A stretch of 64,000 nt of DNA from Hamadaea tsunoensis DSM 44101 (lineage in GTDB: Bacteria; Actinomycetota; Actinomycetes; Mycobacteriales; Micromonosporaceae). The DNA lies in NCBI RefSeq assembly GCF_000428945.1, contig NZ_AUAX01000009.1, positions 275,607 through 339,606 on the forward strand. The letters are read 5' to 3'. Shown here piece by piece: positions 46,544-55,719 of this stretch. A model generated the notes under the pieces. That model did not search any database. It was not told the origin of the DNA and was given only the letters and a program-made list of their open reading frames with translations. Position 1 is the stretch's first letter. Each line of letters opens with the position of its first letter. The position numbers and the translations under genes are program-made.

Positions 46544-47626
46544 ATGCCAGTCCTCCTCATGATCGGTACCGCCAAAGGGCTCTTCCTGGGTACGGGAGAC
46601 GAGACCGGGGCCTGGACCCTGAGCGTCCCGCACTTCCCCATGACCTCGGTGTACGCCGTCGGCGTCGACCGCCGCGGGGCCGCGCCCCGGCTGCTGGCCG
46701 GCATCGAGAGCTCGCACTTCGGCCCGAGCGTCGCGGTCAGCGACGACCTCGGCGGGTCGTGGCAGGAGCCGCAGGAGGCACCGGTCGCGTTCCCCGAGGG
46801 CACCGACACGTCCCTCGTCCGGGTGTGGTCGTTCGCGGCCGGGCCCGACTCCGCGCCGAACGTCGTGTGGGCCGGCGTCCAGCCGTCGGCGCTGTTCAAG
46901 TCGGTCGACGGCGGGGTCAGCTACGAGCTGGTCCGGCCGCTGTGGGATCACCCGCACCGGCCCGAGTGGGGCGCGGGCTTCGGCGGCCAGGCGATCCATA
47001 CGATCCTGCCGCACCCCGGCGACCCCGACCGCGTCCTCGTCGCCATGTCCACCGGCGGGGTCTACCGGACCGCCGACGGCGGCGCGACGTGGACGGCGAG
47101 CAACACCGGGATCAAGGCGTACTTCATGCCGGACCCGTGGCCCGAGTTCGGGCAGTGCGTGCACAAGGTGGCCCGGGACGCGGTGAACCCCGACCGGCTG
47201 TATCTGCAGAACCACCACGGCGTCTACCGCTCCGACGACGACGGCGCCACGTGGACCTCGATCGCCGACGGGCTGCCCACCGACTTCGGCTTCACGATGG
47301 TCGCGCACCCGCACCGGGCGGACACCATCTGGAACTTCCCGATCACGGCCGACGCCCAGCGGTTCGCGCCCGACTTCCGCTGCCGGGTCTACCGCAGCAC
47401 CGACGCCGGCACGACCTGGGAGGGGCTGGACGACGGGCTGCCGGACGAGCCGTTCTACCCGACGGTCCTGCGCGACGCGATGTGCACCGACGACGCGCCC
47501 GAGGCCGGGCTGTACTTCGGTTCCCGGGGCGGCGACGTCTACGGCAGCACCGATGGCGGCACGACCTGGCGGACCGTCGCCGCCCACCTGCCGGACGTGC
47601 TCTGCGTACGGGCGGTGTCGGTGTGA
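46544..47626 (+). CDS. BNR/sialidase-like beta-propeller protein
   Basis: 360 residues without signal peptide. Repeated Asp-box motifs S-x-D-x-G-x-T-W are visible: SVDGGVSYE, TADGGATWTASNTG, SDDDGATWTS, STDAGTTWEG, STDGGTTWRTV, indicating a BNR/YCF48-type propeller. Despite frequent naming as exo-sialidase, no sialidase arginine triad is obvious. The stop overlaps the GTG of the MoaD-thioesterase gene, and in other actinobacteria this protein is paired with a MoaD/ThiS-like protein, so the two likely work together. ATG 46544 follows GGAAGG. Confidence 0.85.
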   Translation: MPVLLMIGTAKGLFLGTGDETGAWTLSVPHFPMTSVYAVGVDRRGAAPRLLAGIESSHFGPSVAVSDDLGGSWQEPQEAPVAFPEGTDTSLVRVWSFAAGPDSAPNVVWAGVQPSALFKSVDGGVSYELVRPLWDHPHRPEWGAGFGGQAIHTILPHPGDPDRVLVAMSTGGVYRTADGGATWTASNTGIKAYFMPDPWPEFGQCVHKVARDAVNPDRLYLQNHHGVYRSDDDGATWTSIADGLPTDFGFTMVAHPHRADTIWNFPITADAQRFAPDFRCRVYRSTDAGTTWEGLDDGLPDEPFYPTVLRDAMCTDDAPEAGLYFGSRGGDVYGSTDGGTTWRTVAAHLPDVLCVRAVSV

Positions 47627-48318
47627 GCGTGACGATCCTGGTGCCGTCCGCGCTGCGGGTCGAGGTCGAGGGCGCCAAGGAGCTGTCGGTGGAGGCCGCC
47701 GGCACCCTGGGCTCGGTGTTCGACGCGGTCGACCAGCGCTGGCCCCGGCTCGGGCGCCGGTTGCGCGACGAGCAGAAGCAGCTGCGCCGCTACGTCAACG
47801 TCTACGTCGACGGCGAGGACTGCCGCGGCCTCGCCGGGCTTGCCACCCCCGTCCGCGACGGCGCCGAGGTCCAGGTGCTGCCGTCGGTCGCGGGCGGCTC
47901 GATCGACGAGGCGACCGGGTTCTCGGTGGCGACCGCCGGGCAGGTGCTCGCCGCCAACTTCGCACCCTGGGTGCTGGACCTCGGCCTGGTGGTGACGGAG
48001 GTCGGTGCCGATTTCGCGACGCTCCGGCTGCCCTGGTCGGCCCGGCTGGCCCGGGAGGGCGGGGCGCTGAGCGGCCAGGCCCTGATGGCGGCGGCCGACA
48101 CCGCGACGGTGATCGCGATCAGCTCGGCCCGCGGCGGCTTCGCCCCGATGACCACCGTCGAACTGTCCTCGACCTTCCAGCGGCCGGTCGTCGGCGAGGA
48201 CGTCCTGGTCACGGCCACACTGACGAAGACCGGCCGGACCCTGGCGTTCGCCCGGATCGACATGACCGCCGGCGGGAAGCTGGTCGCCCAGGCGACGACG
48301 GTCTACGCCCTGCTGTGA
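47623..48318 (+). CDS. MoaD/ThiS-like sulfur-carrier domain fused to a PaaI-type hotdog thioesterase
   Basis: 231 residues from a GTGA overlap with the propeller gene. Residues 1-92 form a beta-grasp domain (VTILVPSALRVEVEGAKELS, RYVNVYVDGEDCRGLAGLAT, GAEVQVLPSVAGG) that ends in Gly91-Gly92, the motif normally at the free C-terminus of MoaD. Here the frame continues directly into a hotdog domain (about 98-231: FAPWVLDLGLVVTEVGADFA, GGALSGQALMAAADTATVIA, TLTKTGRTLAFARIDMTAGG). Either the carrier is freed by cleavage after GG or it has lost carrier function. Confidence 0.88.
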   Translation: MSVTILVPSALRVEVEGAKELSVEAAGTLGSVFDAVDQRWPRLGRRLRDEQKQLRRYVNVYVDGEDCRGLAGLATPVRDGAEVQVLPSVAGGSIDEATGFSVATAGQVLAANFAPWVLDLGLVVTEVGADFATLRLPWSARLAREGGALSGQALMAAADTATVIAISSARGGFAPMTTVELSSTFQRPVVGEDVLVTATLTKTGRTLAFARIDMTAGGKLVAQATTVYALL

Positions 48319-48324
48319 GCCTCT

Positions 48325-48359
48325 CTCATGATCCGCTCCGAATCGGAGTGGATCATGAG
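48325..48359. terminator. near-perfect palindrome, bidirectional terminator-like
   Basis: Arms CTCATGATCCGCTCCGA (48325-48341) and TCGGAGTGGATCATGAG (48343-48359) pair over 17 bp with one G-T wobble and a single central base. It sits 6 bp after the MoaD-fusion stop and contains the TGA stop (48353-48355) of the convergent gene. Confidence 0.75.
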
Positions 48360-48922
48360 GCGAGGTCGCTCCAGAACGGCACCCGCACCGCCTCGGCAGT
48401 GCCGTCGGCGCCGCCCGCGCCGTCCGAGCCGCCCGGTTCGGCCGGGCCGAATTCGCGCCGCAGGTAGGTGCCCAGGTCGGCACCGTAGACGATCACGTCC
48501 GTCTGCATCACGGAGAACACCGGCAGGCCGGGCTTGGGCAGCGCCGGGGCGTACCGGTGTTTGAAGACCGGGACGAGCAGGGGGACCTGGGCGAGGTTCC
48601 GGCGGGCCACGTCGACCGCCCGGCCGGTGGTGCGGGGCCGGTCACCCCAGGCGGGCGCCCAGAAACCGTTCTCCTCGACGTCGAACAGGACGCCCTCGAT
48701 CGGCGCCGAGAGCCGGTCGGCCAGCGATCCGCGCGGCGTACGCCAGTCCGGCCAGCCGTTGCCCGTCGGCAGCCCGGCCATGAGGAACGTCTTGTGGTCG
48801 GGATTGAACACGAAGCCGAAACGGGTCTCGGCCGCGCGTACCTCGGCGGCGGTCAGCCCCTCGGCGACGGCGACGGGAAGCGCCTTCAGCAGCGCGTGCG
48901 CGGCCGCTTGTGTGAGACCCAT
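48353..48922 (-). CDS. SMI1/KNR4 (SUKH)-like protein
   Basis: 189 residues. The early helix-strand block VAEGLTAAEVRAAETRFGFV followed by FNPDHKTFLMAGLPTGNGWP fits the SUKH fold (E-x-x-x-G immunity/regulatory superfamily), with WAPAWGDRP further on and a Gly/Ala-rich insertion near the C-terminus. SUKH proteins often neutralise polymorphic toxins, but no toxin gene is adjacent. ATG 48922 has TACGCT seven bases upstream (leaderless type). Its stop lies inside a palindrome. Confidence 0.78.
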   Translation of the reverse strand: MGLTQAAAHALLKALPVAVAEGLTAAEVRAAETRFGFVFNPDHKTFLMAGLPTGNGWPDWRTPRGSLADRLSAPIEGVLFDVEENGFWAPAWGDRPRTTGRAVDVARRNLAQVPLLVPVFKHRYAPALPKPGLPVFSVMQTDVIVYGADLGTYLRREFGPAEPGGSDGAGGADGTAEAVRVPFWSDLAS

Positions 48923-48935
48923 GCCGCACAGCGTA

Positions 48936-48991
48936 AAACGGCCGGCGGGCGATCACCGACCCCGACCCGGAGCCCGTGACCGCCCGCCGGC
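48936..48991 (-). terminator. terminator of glyA
   Basis: 16-bp arms with one mismatch (GCCGGCGGGCG plus ATCAC at 48941-48956; GTGAC plus CGCCCGCCGGC at 48976-48991). On the minus strand a short T-run (CGTTTTACG) follows. Located 13 bp after the glyA stop. Confidence 0.8.
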
Positions 48992-49004
48992 GATGCTTCT
49001 CGCG

Positions 49005-50270
<1,266 letters not shown>

Positions 50271-50303
50271 GGTCAAACCCTCCTGGCAGAGAAGTGTTCG
50301 GCC

Positions 50304-50396
50304 GGCACCCAGGCGCGCGGTGCTCTCGTGGGCCGTGGCAATCGCTCCCCGGTGGTGTCTCCACCCGAAGTTCCGCGCCAGTCGCGACGCCTCGAA
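50304..50396 (-). promoter_or_regulatory. ZTP (pfl-type) riboswitch in the glyA leader
   Basis: Minus-strand leader. GGCGTCGC pairs with GCGATTGCC (P1, one bulge) around the conserved CGCGACTGGCG (50387-50377). A GGTGG/CCACC hairpin is followed by GGGGAGCGA, and the 3' domain carries CGCGCCTGGGTGCC (50317-50304). The GGCG of the first domain can pair with CGCC of the second, as in the known pseudoknot. All conserved segments of the pfl motif are present in order. It ends about 35 nt before the start codon, so control could be of translation or termination. Confidence 0.85.
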
Positions 50397-50475
50397 GTCT
50401 AGGCCACCCGCCCTGGCCCGGCCCGTCGGGCGCCCCTCGTACGCCCCTTGCGGCGGCACCCAGAGGGCGTGGGTG

Positions 50476-50506
50476 TTGACTTCTGAACCGGTTAAGTGAT
50501 TGTATT
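50476..50506 (+). promoter_or_regulatory. promoter and LacI-type operator for the mannanase gene
   Basis: TTGACT (50476-50481) and TGTATT (50501-50506), 19 bp apart, resemble -35 and -10. Between them is the palindrome AACCGGTT (50486-50493) with A/T-rich flanks, the core typical of LacI/CebR-family sugar regulators. This arrangement suggests repression without substrate. No regulator gene is nearby. Confidence 0.5.
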
Positions 50507-50538
50507 CGGTCGATTCCAGCGATGAATGGAGTACGCCC

Positions 50539-52518
50539 ATGCTCCGTCGCCTCGGCGCGCTGCTCGCCGCCGCCGTGCTCGTCCTACCGGCCACCCCGGC
50601 CGCGGCGGGTACGCCGGCGGGAGACTTCGTCACCCGGCACGGTTCCGAGCTCCACCTCCACGGACAGCCGTTCAAGTTCTACGGCTCCAACAACTACTAC
50701 CTCATGTACCAGTCGCACCTGATGACCGACGACGTGCTCGCCGACGCGCACGCGGCCGGGTTCACGGTCCTGCGTACGTGGGGGTGGTTCGACATCGGCG
50801 GCCTCGACGGGTCCGGCACGGTCGGCGGCGGCAAACAGAACGGGGTCTACCTGCAGTACTGGGACCCGGCGGCGGGCGCGCCCGCGTACAACGACGGTCC
50901 CGACGGGCTGGAACGCCTCGACTACGTGATCGCCCGGGCCGGCGCCGAGCACCTCAAGCTGGTCATCCCGTTCACCAACAACTGGACCGACTTCGGCGGG
51001 ATGGACCAGTACGTCCGCTGGGCCGGCGGCGCGTACCACGACGACTTCTACACGTCCCCGCAGATCAAGAGCTGGTTCAAGGCCTGGATCTCGCACGTGC
51101 TCGACCGGACCAACTCGATCACCGGCGTGAAGTACAAGGACGACCCCACGATCATGACCTGGGAACTCGGCAACGAGCCGCGCTGCCAGGGCTCCGGGGC
51201 GTACCCGACGTCGCCGGCCTGCGGTGCGCAGCACCCCGAGACCATCACGAACTGGGCCGACGAACTGACCCGGTACGTGAAGGCGGCCGACCCGAAGCAC
51301 CTCGTCAGCGTCGGCGACGAGGGCTTCACCTGCGCGAACCCGGGCACCGACGACTGGACCACCGACTGCGGCCCGGGCACCGACAGTGCAGCGCTGACCG
51401 CTCTCCCGGCGGTCGACGTGATGTCCTTCCACCTCTACCCGGACGGGTGGGGCAAGGACGCGGCCTGGGGCACGCAGTGGATCACCGATCACATCCGCAC
51501 GGCCAAGCGCCTGCACAAGGCGGTCATGCTCGGCGAGTTCGGCCTCAAGGACAAGGCGACGCGCAACCCCGTCTATCGCGAATGGACGGACGCTGTGCGG
51601 TCCGCGGGCGGAAACGGCTTCCTGTACTGGATCCTCTCCGGCATCCAGGACGACGGCTCGCTCTATCCGGACTACGACGGCTTCACCGTCTACTGCCCGA
51701 GCCCCGTCTGCACCACGATCTCCAACGGCGGCGAGGAACTCGTCCACGGCCAGAGCAGCCGGCCGCCCGTCGCCGACGACGACACCGCGGTCACCCCGTT
51801 CGACACGCCGGCCACGCTCCGACCGCTGGCCAACGATGTCGCGTACCGCACGTATCTGCGGGTCGCGTCGCTCGACCTGGACCCGGCCACCGCCGGGATC
51901 CAGAGCACCGCCACCCTCGCCGGGGGCACCTTCAGCGCCGCGAACGGCACGGTCACCTTCACACCCACCATCGGGTACGCGGGGAAGGCTGTCACGCGGT
52001 ACGTCGTCCAGGACGGTGCCGGCCGCCTGTCGAACAGCGCCGCCCTGACGGTGACCGTGCAACCGGACCCGACGGCCGCCATCGTGATCTCGTCGTTCGA
52101 GACGGGCACCGAGGGCTGGGCGCCGGGCAGCTGGCAGGCCAACGCCGGAACCGTGTCGCAGACCGCCGCCTTCCACACCGACGGCGCGTACGGGCTGCAC
52201 GTGGACGCGGCGGACGGCGGCTGGTTCGGGGTCAACCCGGCCACGCCGATCAACCTCACCGGCAAGACCACCCTCAAGTACGAACTGCACGCCGGCGACG
52301 CGGCGGGCACCAGCTCGGCGGTCGCCCTCCAGGTGGGACCGGGCTGGACCTGGTGCCAGGGCAGCTTCACCTGGGTCGGGCAGGGCTCGACGGCCACCCT
52401 CCAGACCGACCTGGTCTCCGGCCTGTCGTGTGACCCGTCGCTGCTGTCCGAGGTGCACGGCGTACTGATCTACATCAGCTCGGGCCAGTTCGACGTGGAC
52501 TACGTCCGGGCCGAGTAA
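50539..52518 (+). CDS. secreted GH5 endo-beta-mannanase-like enzyme with C-terminal carbohydrate-binding domain
   Basis: 659 residues with a Sec signal peptide (LGALLAAAVLVLPATPAAAG). The GH5 (subfamily 7-like) catalytic domain spans about 28-405. It has acid/base Glu213 in TWELGNEPRC, nucleophile Glu333 in VMLGEFGLKD, and the N-terminal block FKFYGSNNYYLMYQS. A cadherin/Ig-like spacer (about 415-510, ADDDTAVTPFDTPATLRPLA) and a beta-sandwich module (about 515-659, FETGTEGWAPGSWQANAG, QGSFTWVG) follow, probably binding mannan. It would hydrolyse beta-mannan outside the cell. ATG 50539 has GGAG seven bases upstream. Confidence 0.9.
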   Translation: MLRRLGALLAAAVLVLPATPAAAGTPAGDFVTRHGSELHLHGQPFKFYGSNNYYLMYQSHLMTDDVLADAHAAGFTVLRTWGWFDIGGLDGSGTVGGGKQNGVYLQYWDPAAGAPAYNDGPDGLERLDYVIARAGAEHLKLVIPFTNNWTDFGGMDQYVRWAGGAYHDDFYTSPQIKSWFKAWISHVLDRTNSITGVKYKDDPTIMTWELGNEPRCQGSGAYPTSPACGAQHPETITNWADELTRYVKAADPKHLVSVGDEGFTCANPGTDDWTTDCGPGTDSAALTALPAVDVMSFHLYPDGWGKDAAWGTQWITDHIRTAKRLHKAVMLGEFGLKDKATRNPVYREWTDAVRSAGGNGFLYWILSGIQDDGSLYPDYDGFTVYCPSPVCTTISNGGEELVHGQSSRPPVADDDTAVTPFDTPATLRPLANDVAYRTYLRVASLDLDPATAGIQSTATLAGGTFSAANGTVTFTPTIGYAGKAVTRYVVQDGAGRLSNSAALTVTVQPDPTAAIVISSFETGTEGWAPGSWQANAGTVSQTAAFHTDGAYGLHVDAADGGWFGVNPATPINLTGKTTLKYELHAGDAAGTSSAVALQVGPGWTWCQGSFTWVGQGSTATLQTDLVSGLSCDPSLLSEVHGVLIYISSGQFDVDYVRAE

Positions 52519-52559
52519 GGGAAGAGCCCCCGCAACCTCCACGGACGCGGGATGTGACG

Positions 52560-52602
52560 GCGCAGGCCGGATCGATCGGAGTGGGAGCCGACCGGCCTGC
52601 GC
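52560..52602 (+). terminator. hairpin between mannanase and MazG-like genes
   Basis: Perfect 11-bp arms GCGCAGGCCGG (52560-52570) and CCGGCCTGCGC (52592-52602) with a 21-nt loop, 42 bp after the mannanase stop. CATAAT at 52615-52620 just after it may be the -10 of the next gene. Confidence 0.6.
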
Positions 52603-52628
52603 CCTCCCCGGCCGCATAATGATCTGCT

Positions 52629-52958
52629 GTGGATCTGGACGAGTACCAGCGGGGCGCTCTGCGTACCGCCGCTTCGCGCGACAAGAGGAACGAACTGCTC
52701 CACCTGGTGCTCGGGCTGGCCGGCGAGGCGGGCGAGGTCGCCGAGAAGTTCAAGAAGTGGGTCCGGGACCTCGACAGCGACGAGTCGAGGATCGACCGCC
52801 CCGGCATCGCCAAGGAACTCGGCGACGTTCTCTGGTACGTGGCTGTCCTGGCCGACTACCTCGACCTGTCGCTGGACGACATCGCCACGGCCAACCTGGT
52901 CAAGCTGGCCGGCCGGCAGAGCCGGGGCGTCCTGGGCGGCAGCGGGGACGACCGCTGA
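52629..52958 (+). CDS. MazG-like nucleotide pyrophosphohydrolase
   Basis: 109 residues, the single-domain all-alpha NTP pyrophosphatase size. The metal-binding E-x2-E ... E-x2-D pattern is in LGLAGEAGEVAEKFKKWVRD and AKELGDVLWYVAVLADYLDL. It would hydrolyse non-canonical or excess (d)NTPs to monophosphates. GTG 52629 gives the standard N-terminus. An AT-rich TAATGA hexamer six bases upstream and no ribosome-binding site suggest leaderless initiation. Confidence 0.9.
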   Translation: MDLDEYQRGALRTAASRDKRNELLHLVLGLAGEAGEVAEKFKKWVRDLDSDESRIDRPGIAKELGDVLWYVAVLADYLDLSLDDIATANLVKLAGRQSRGVLGGSGDDR

Positions 52959-52967
52959 TCGGCCGGG

Positions 52968-54148
52968 TCAGGCGCTACGGAAGACCCACACCTTCAGCAG
53001 CCCGAACCGGAGCACCGTCGCGGCCAGGTTCGCCGCGACCAGGCAGACCATCTCGACGGCCGCGCTGCGCGTACTCCCGAGGAGGGACAGCGTGCCGGCG
53101 GTGAGCAGGAGGCCGAGGGCGAAGATCAGCAACCCCTGGGCCTGGTGTTTGAGGGCGTGCGCGGAGCCGCGGACGCCGAACGTCAGGCGGCGGTTGACGG
53201 CCGTGTTCGCGATGGCCGTGACCAGCAGCGCGAGGATGTTGGCCCCCTGCGCCCCAGGGTGGGCCGGGCGAACGCGAACAGCGCCAGGTACGCGATCGTG
53301 CTGCCGACGCCGATGACCGCGAACCGCAGCAGCTGACCGAGCAGCCCGGCCTGGGCGGGTGTCGGCGGTTGCGGAACCTTGCCGGTCAGCAGCGTGCGCG
53401 CCATCCGGGCGATGCCCTTGAGGTCGGCGACGGCGGTCGAGACGATGTCGACACGGCTGTCCGGGTCGTCCACCCAGTCGACGGGCACCTCGTGGATCCG
53501 CATGCCCGCGTTCTGCGCCAGCACCAGCAGCTCCGTGTCGAAGAACCACCCGGTGTCCCGCACGTGCGGCAGCAGCTGCCGGGCGGCGTCGGCCCGGATC
53601 GCCTTGAACCCGCACTGCGCGTCGGAGAAACTCGCCGCGAGCGTCCCCTTGAGCAGCAGGTTGTAGCTCCGCGAGATGATCTCCCGCTTCGCGCCGCGGA
53701 CCACCCGCGAGCCGCGTGCCAGCCGGCTGCCGATCGCCAGGTCCGAATGCCCCGTGATCAGCGGCGCCACCAGCGGCAGCAACGCGCGCAGGTCCGTGGA
53801 CAGATCCACGTCCATGTACGCGAGCACGGCCGCGTCGGACTGCGTCCACACGTGCCGCAGCGCCCGGCCGCGGCCCTTCTCGGCCAGCGTGGCGACGCGT
53901 ACCTCGGCGAACTCGCCGGCCAGACCGGCCGCGACCCGGGGCGTGCCGTCGACACTGGCGTTGTCGGCGATCGTCACCCGGAACGGATACGGAAACTCGG
54001 CCCGCAGGTACGCGACCAGCCGCCGGACGCTCGGGCCGAGATCGGCCTCCTCGTTGTAGACGGGCACGACCACGTCGAGGACGGTCGTCTTCCGCTGCTG
54101 GGGCTGGAGCTGTTCGGCCTGGATCGTGGCGGGAGCTGGAGCGGTCAT
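52968..54148 (-). pseudogene. GT2 polyprenyl-phosphate glycosyltransferase with GtrA domain, frameshifted
   Basis: The first frame from ATG 54148 encodes a DPM1/Dpg-type GT2 domain: VLDVVVPVYNEEADLGPSVR, ADNASVDGTPRVA, AYMDVDLSTD, DAQCGFKAIRADAARQLLPH, ending in the first GtrA helix (LLRFAVIGVGSTIAYLALFA). The rest of the GtrA membrane domain (NILALLVTAIANTAVNRRLT to KVWVFRSA) continues in another frame. The switch falls in a C4 run at 53252-53255; adding one base there restores a 393-codon protein. Either a real one-base deletion or a homopolymer sequencing error. Such proteins make and flip polyprenyl-phosphate sugars, possible donors for GT39 enzymes. Confidence 0.85.
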
Positions 54149-54239
54149 GCGCTCGACGATGCGCCACGGGTCTGCGCACTCCGTCGACCCTCGCTGGACC
54201 TTCCCTGAACGCCCCCTCGATCTTCCCCGCTCCTTTCCC

Positions 54240-54311
54240 GACGATCTTGCGCGAATGTACCGGCCTATCGGACAAAAGCCACGAAAAACGGGACATTCGC
54301 GCAAGATCGTT
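54240..54311. repeat. interspersed palindromic element, family B copy 2
   Basis: 72 bp with the same 19-bp arms as 38465-38536 (one mismatch in the outermost base of the right arm). Its 34-bp core matches the first copy at 23 of 34 positions only when reversed, so the two copies are in opposite orientation. It lies just 3' of the minus-strand thioredoxin-fold gene. Confidence 0.92.
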
Positions 54312-54348
54312 GGGTATGGACGGGCGGGACGAAGCAGGGCGGGGTGGG

Positions 54349-54933
54349 TCAGGCGGGGTCGTTGCCGGGCTTCCACTTGATCGAGCAGCCGGCGCTCGGG
54401 TACTGCGGATCCACCGGACCCTCCCCGGCCAGGACGGCGTCGACCGCCGTCGCCAGGGACGCGCCCGTCGCCGCCTTGCCGCTGTTCGGCCGGGTGTCGT
54501 CGAACTGGCCCCGGTACACCAGCGGCCGCCGCCCGTCGGCACCCGCCGGCCCGTACAGGAACAGGTCGGGCGTACACGCCGCCTTGTACGCCTGCGCCAC
54601 CACCTGCGCCTCGTCGTACGCGTACGGGAACGTGAAACCGGCCCGCTTCGCCTGCTCGGCCAGCTGCTCGGGAGCGTCGTCGGGGTAGTTCGCCGCATCG
54701 TTGGCGCTGATCGCGATGACGGCCAGCCCCTGCTGCGCGTACCGGGCGGTGAGCTCGCCGAAGGCGGACTCGATGTGCCGGACGTAGGGACAGTGGTTCG
54801 AGAGGAACGCCACCAGCAGCGCCGGGGCGTCGGCGAAGTCGGCCGGGGAGACGAGGGTGTCGTCCACGGCGTTGGGGAGGGTGAAGTCGTGCGCGGGGGT
54901 GCCCAGCTCCACCATGAAGGAGTTCACGGCCAT
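54349..54933 (-). CDS. thioredoxin-fold (AhpC/TSA-Redoxin family) protein
   Basis: 194 residues. VELGTPAHDFTLPNAVDD and LLVAFLSNHCPYVRHIESAF show the peroxiredoxin/ResA-like fold with a single N-terminal active Cys (HCPYV) in place of C-x2-C. GLAVIAISANDAANYPDDAP and the cis-Pro region TPDLFLYGPAGADGRR follow. This subgroup, with the HCP motif, is common and poorly characterised. ATG 54933 has TAGATT six bases upstream (leaderless type), divergent from the methyltransferase gene. Ends GCSIKWKPGNDPA. Confidence 0.88.
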   Translation of the reverse strand: MAVNSFMVELGTPAHDFTLPNAVDDTLVSPADFADAPALLVAFLSNHCPYVRHIESAFGELTARYAQQGLAVIAISANDAANYPDDAPEQLAEQAKRAGFTFPYAYDEAQVVAQAYKAACTPDLFLYGPAGADGRRPLVYRGQFDDTRPNSGKAATGASLATAVDAVLAGEGPVDPQYPSAGCSIKWKPGNDPA

Positions 54934-54986
54934 GGGGAGAATCTATCCGCCGGTCGTGAACACCAAACCTGCGCCAGAATCGCGGC

Positions 54987-55715
54987 ATGAGTGACATCGC
55001 GTACCTGGACGCTGCGGCGCGTACGCCCATCGGCCTCGACTACAAGCGGTTCAGCATCGACGCCCTCGACATCCGTCCTCAGCAGACGGTGCTCGACCTG
55101 GACTGCGGTCCCGGCACCGATCTCGGCCGGCTGACGGCCACGGGGGCCGTGGTCACCGGGATGGACGCCGACGAGACCATGATCCGGGAAGCCCGCCGCC
55201 GGTACCCGGAGGTGGAGATCGTTGCCGGTGACGCGCACGACCTGCCGTTCGGAGACGGCACCTTCGATCGGCTGCGGACCGACCGGGTGCTGCAGCACGT
55301 GGCGGATCCCGGGCGGGTCATGGCGGAGATCCGCCGGGTGCTGCGGCCCGACGGGCTCATGGTGACGGCCGAGCCGGACTGGGACACGCTGACGGTCGCG
55401 GACGCCGACGAGGAGACGAGCCGGGCCTTCTGCCGGTTCAACGCCGGCCGGGTCCGCAACCACTCCATGGGGCGGCACCTGAAGCGGCTCGCGTACGCGG
55501 CGGGGTTCGAGGTGCGGGCGGTGACGCCGATTCCGGTCGCGTTCGAGGATTTCGGGGTCGCCGACACGATTCTCGGGCTGAGCCGCAACGCGCGGCTGGC
55601 GGTGGCGGAAGGCGTACTGGAGAAGGAAAAGGCCGAGGAGTGGCTCGCGCGACTGGCCCGCGAACCCTTCCTCGGCTCTTTCCTGTTCTACGTGGTGACT
55701 GCTTCCCGGCCGTGA
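54987..55715 (+). CDS. class I SAM-dependent methyltransferase
   Basis: 242 residues. Motif I is TVLDLDCGPGTDLGRL, the acidic residue binding SAM ribose is in GMDADETMIREARR, and later motifs are AGDAHDLPFGDGTFDRLRTD and LRPDGLMVTAEPDWDTL. The substrate is unknown; it resembles UbiE/small-molecule methyltransferases. ATG 54987 has CAGAAT six bases upstream, suggesting leaderless transcription from the 53-bp divergent promoter region. It ends 4 bp from the convergent ilvD. Confidence 0.9.
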   Translation: MSDIAYLDAAARTPIGLDYKRFSIDALDIRPQQTVLDLDCGPGTDLGRLTATGAVVTGMDADETMIREARRRYPEVEIVAGDAHDLPFGDGTFDRLRTDRVLQHVADPGRVMAEIRRVLRPDGLMVTAEPDWDTLTVADADEETSRAFCRFNAGRVRNHSMGRHLKRLAYAAGFEVRAVTPIPVAFEDFGVADTILGLSRNARLAVAEGVLEKEKAEEWLARLAREPFLGSFLFYVVTASRP

Positions 55716-55719
55716 GGGC

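Noticed and set aside
46544..47626. True sialidase
   Set aside because: Asp-box repeats are present but no arginine triad or FRIP motif; BNR/YCF48-like propeller is the safer call.
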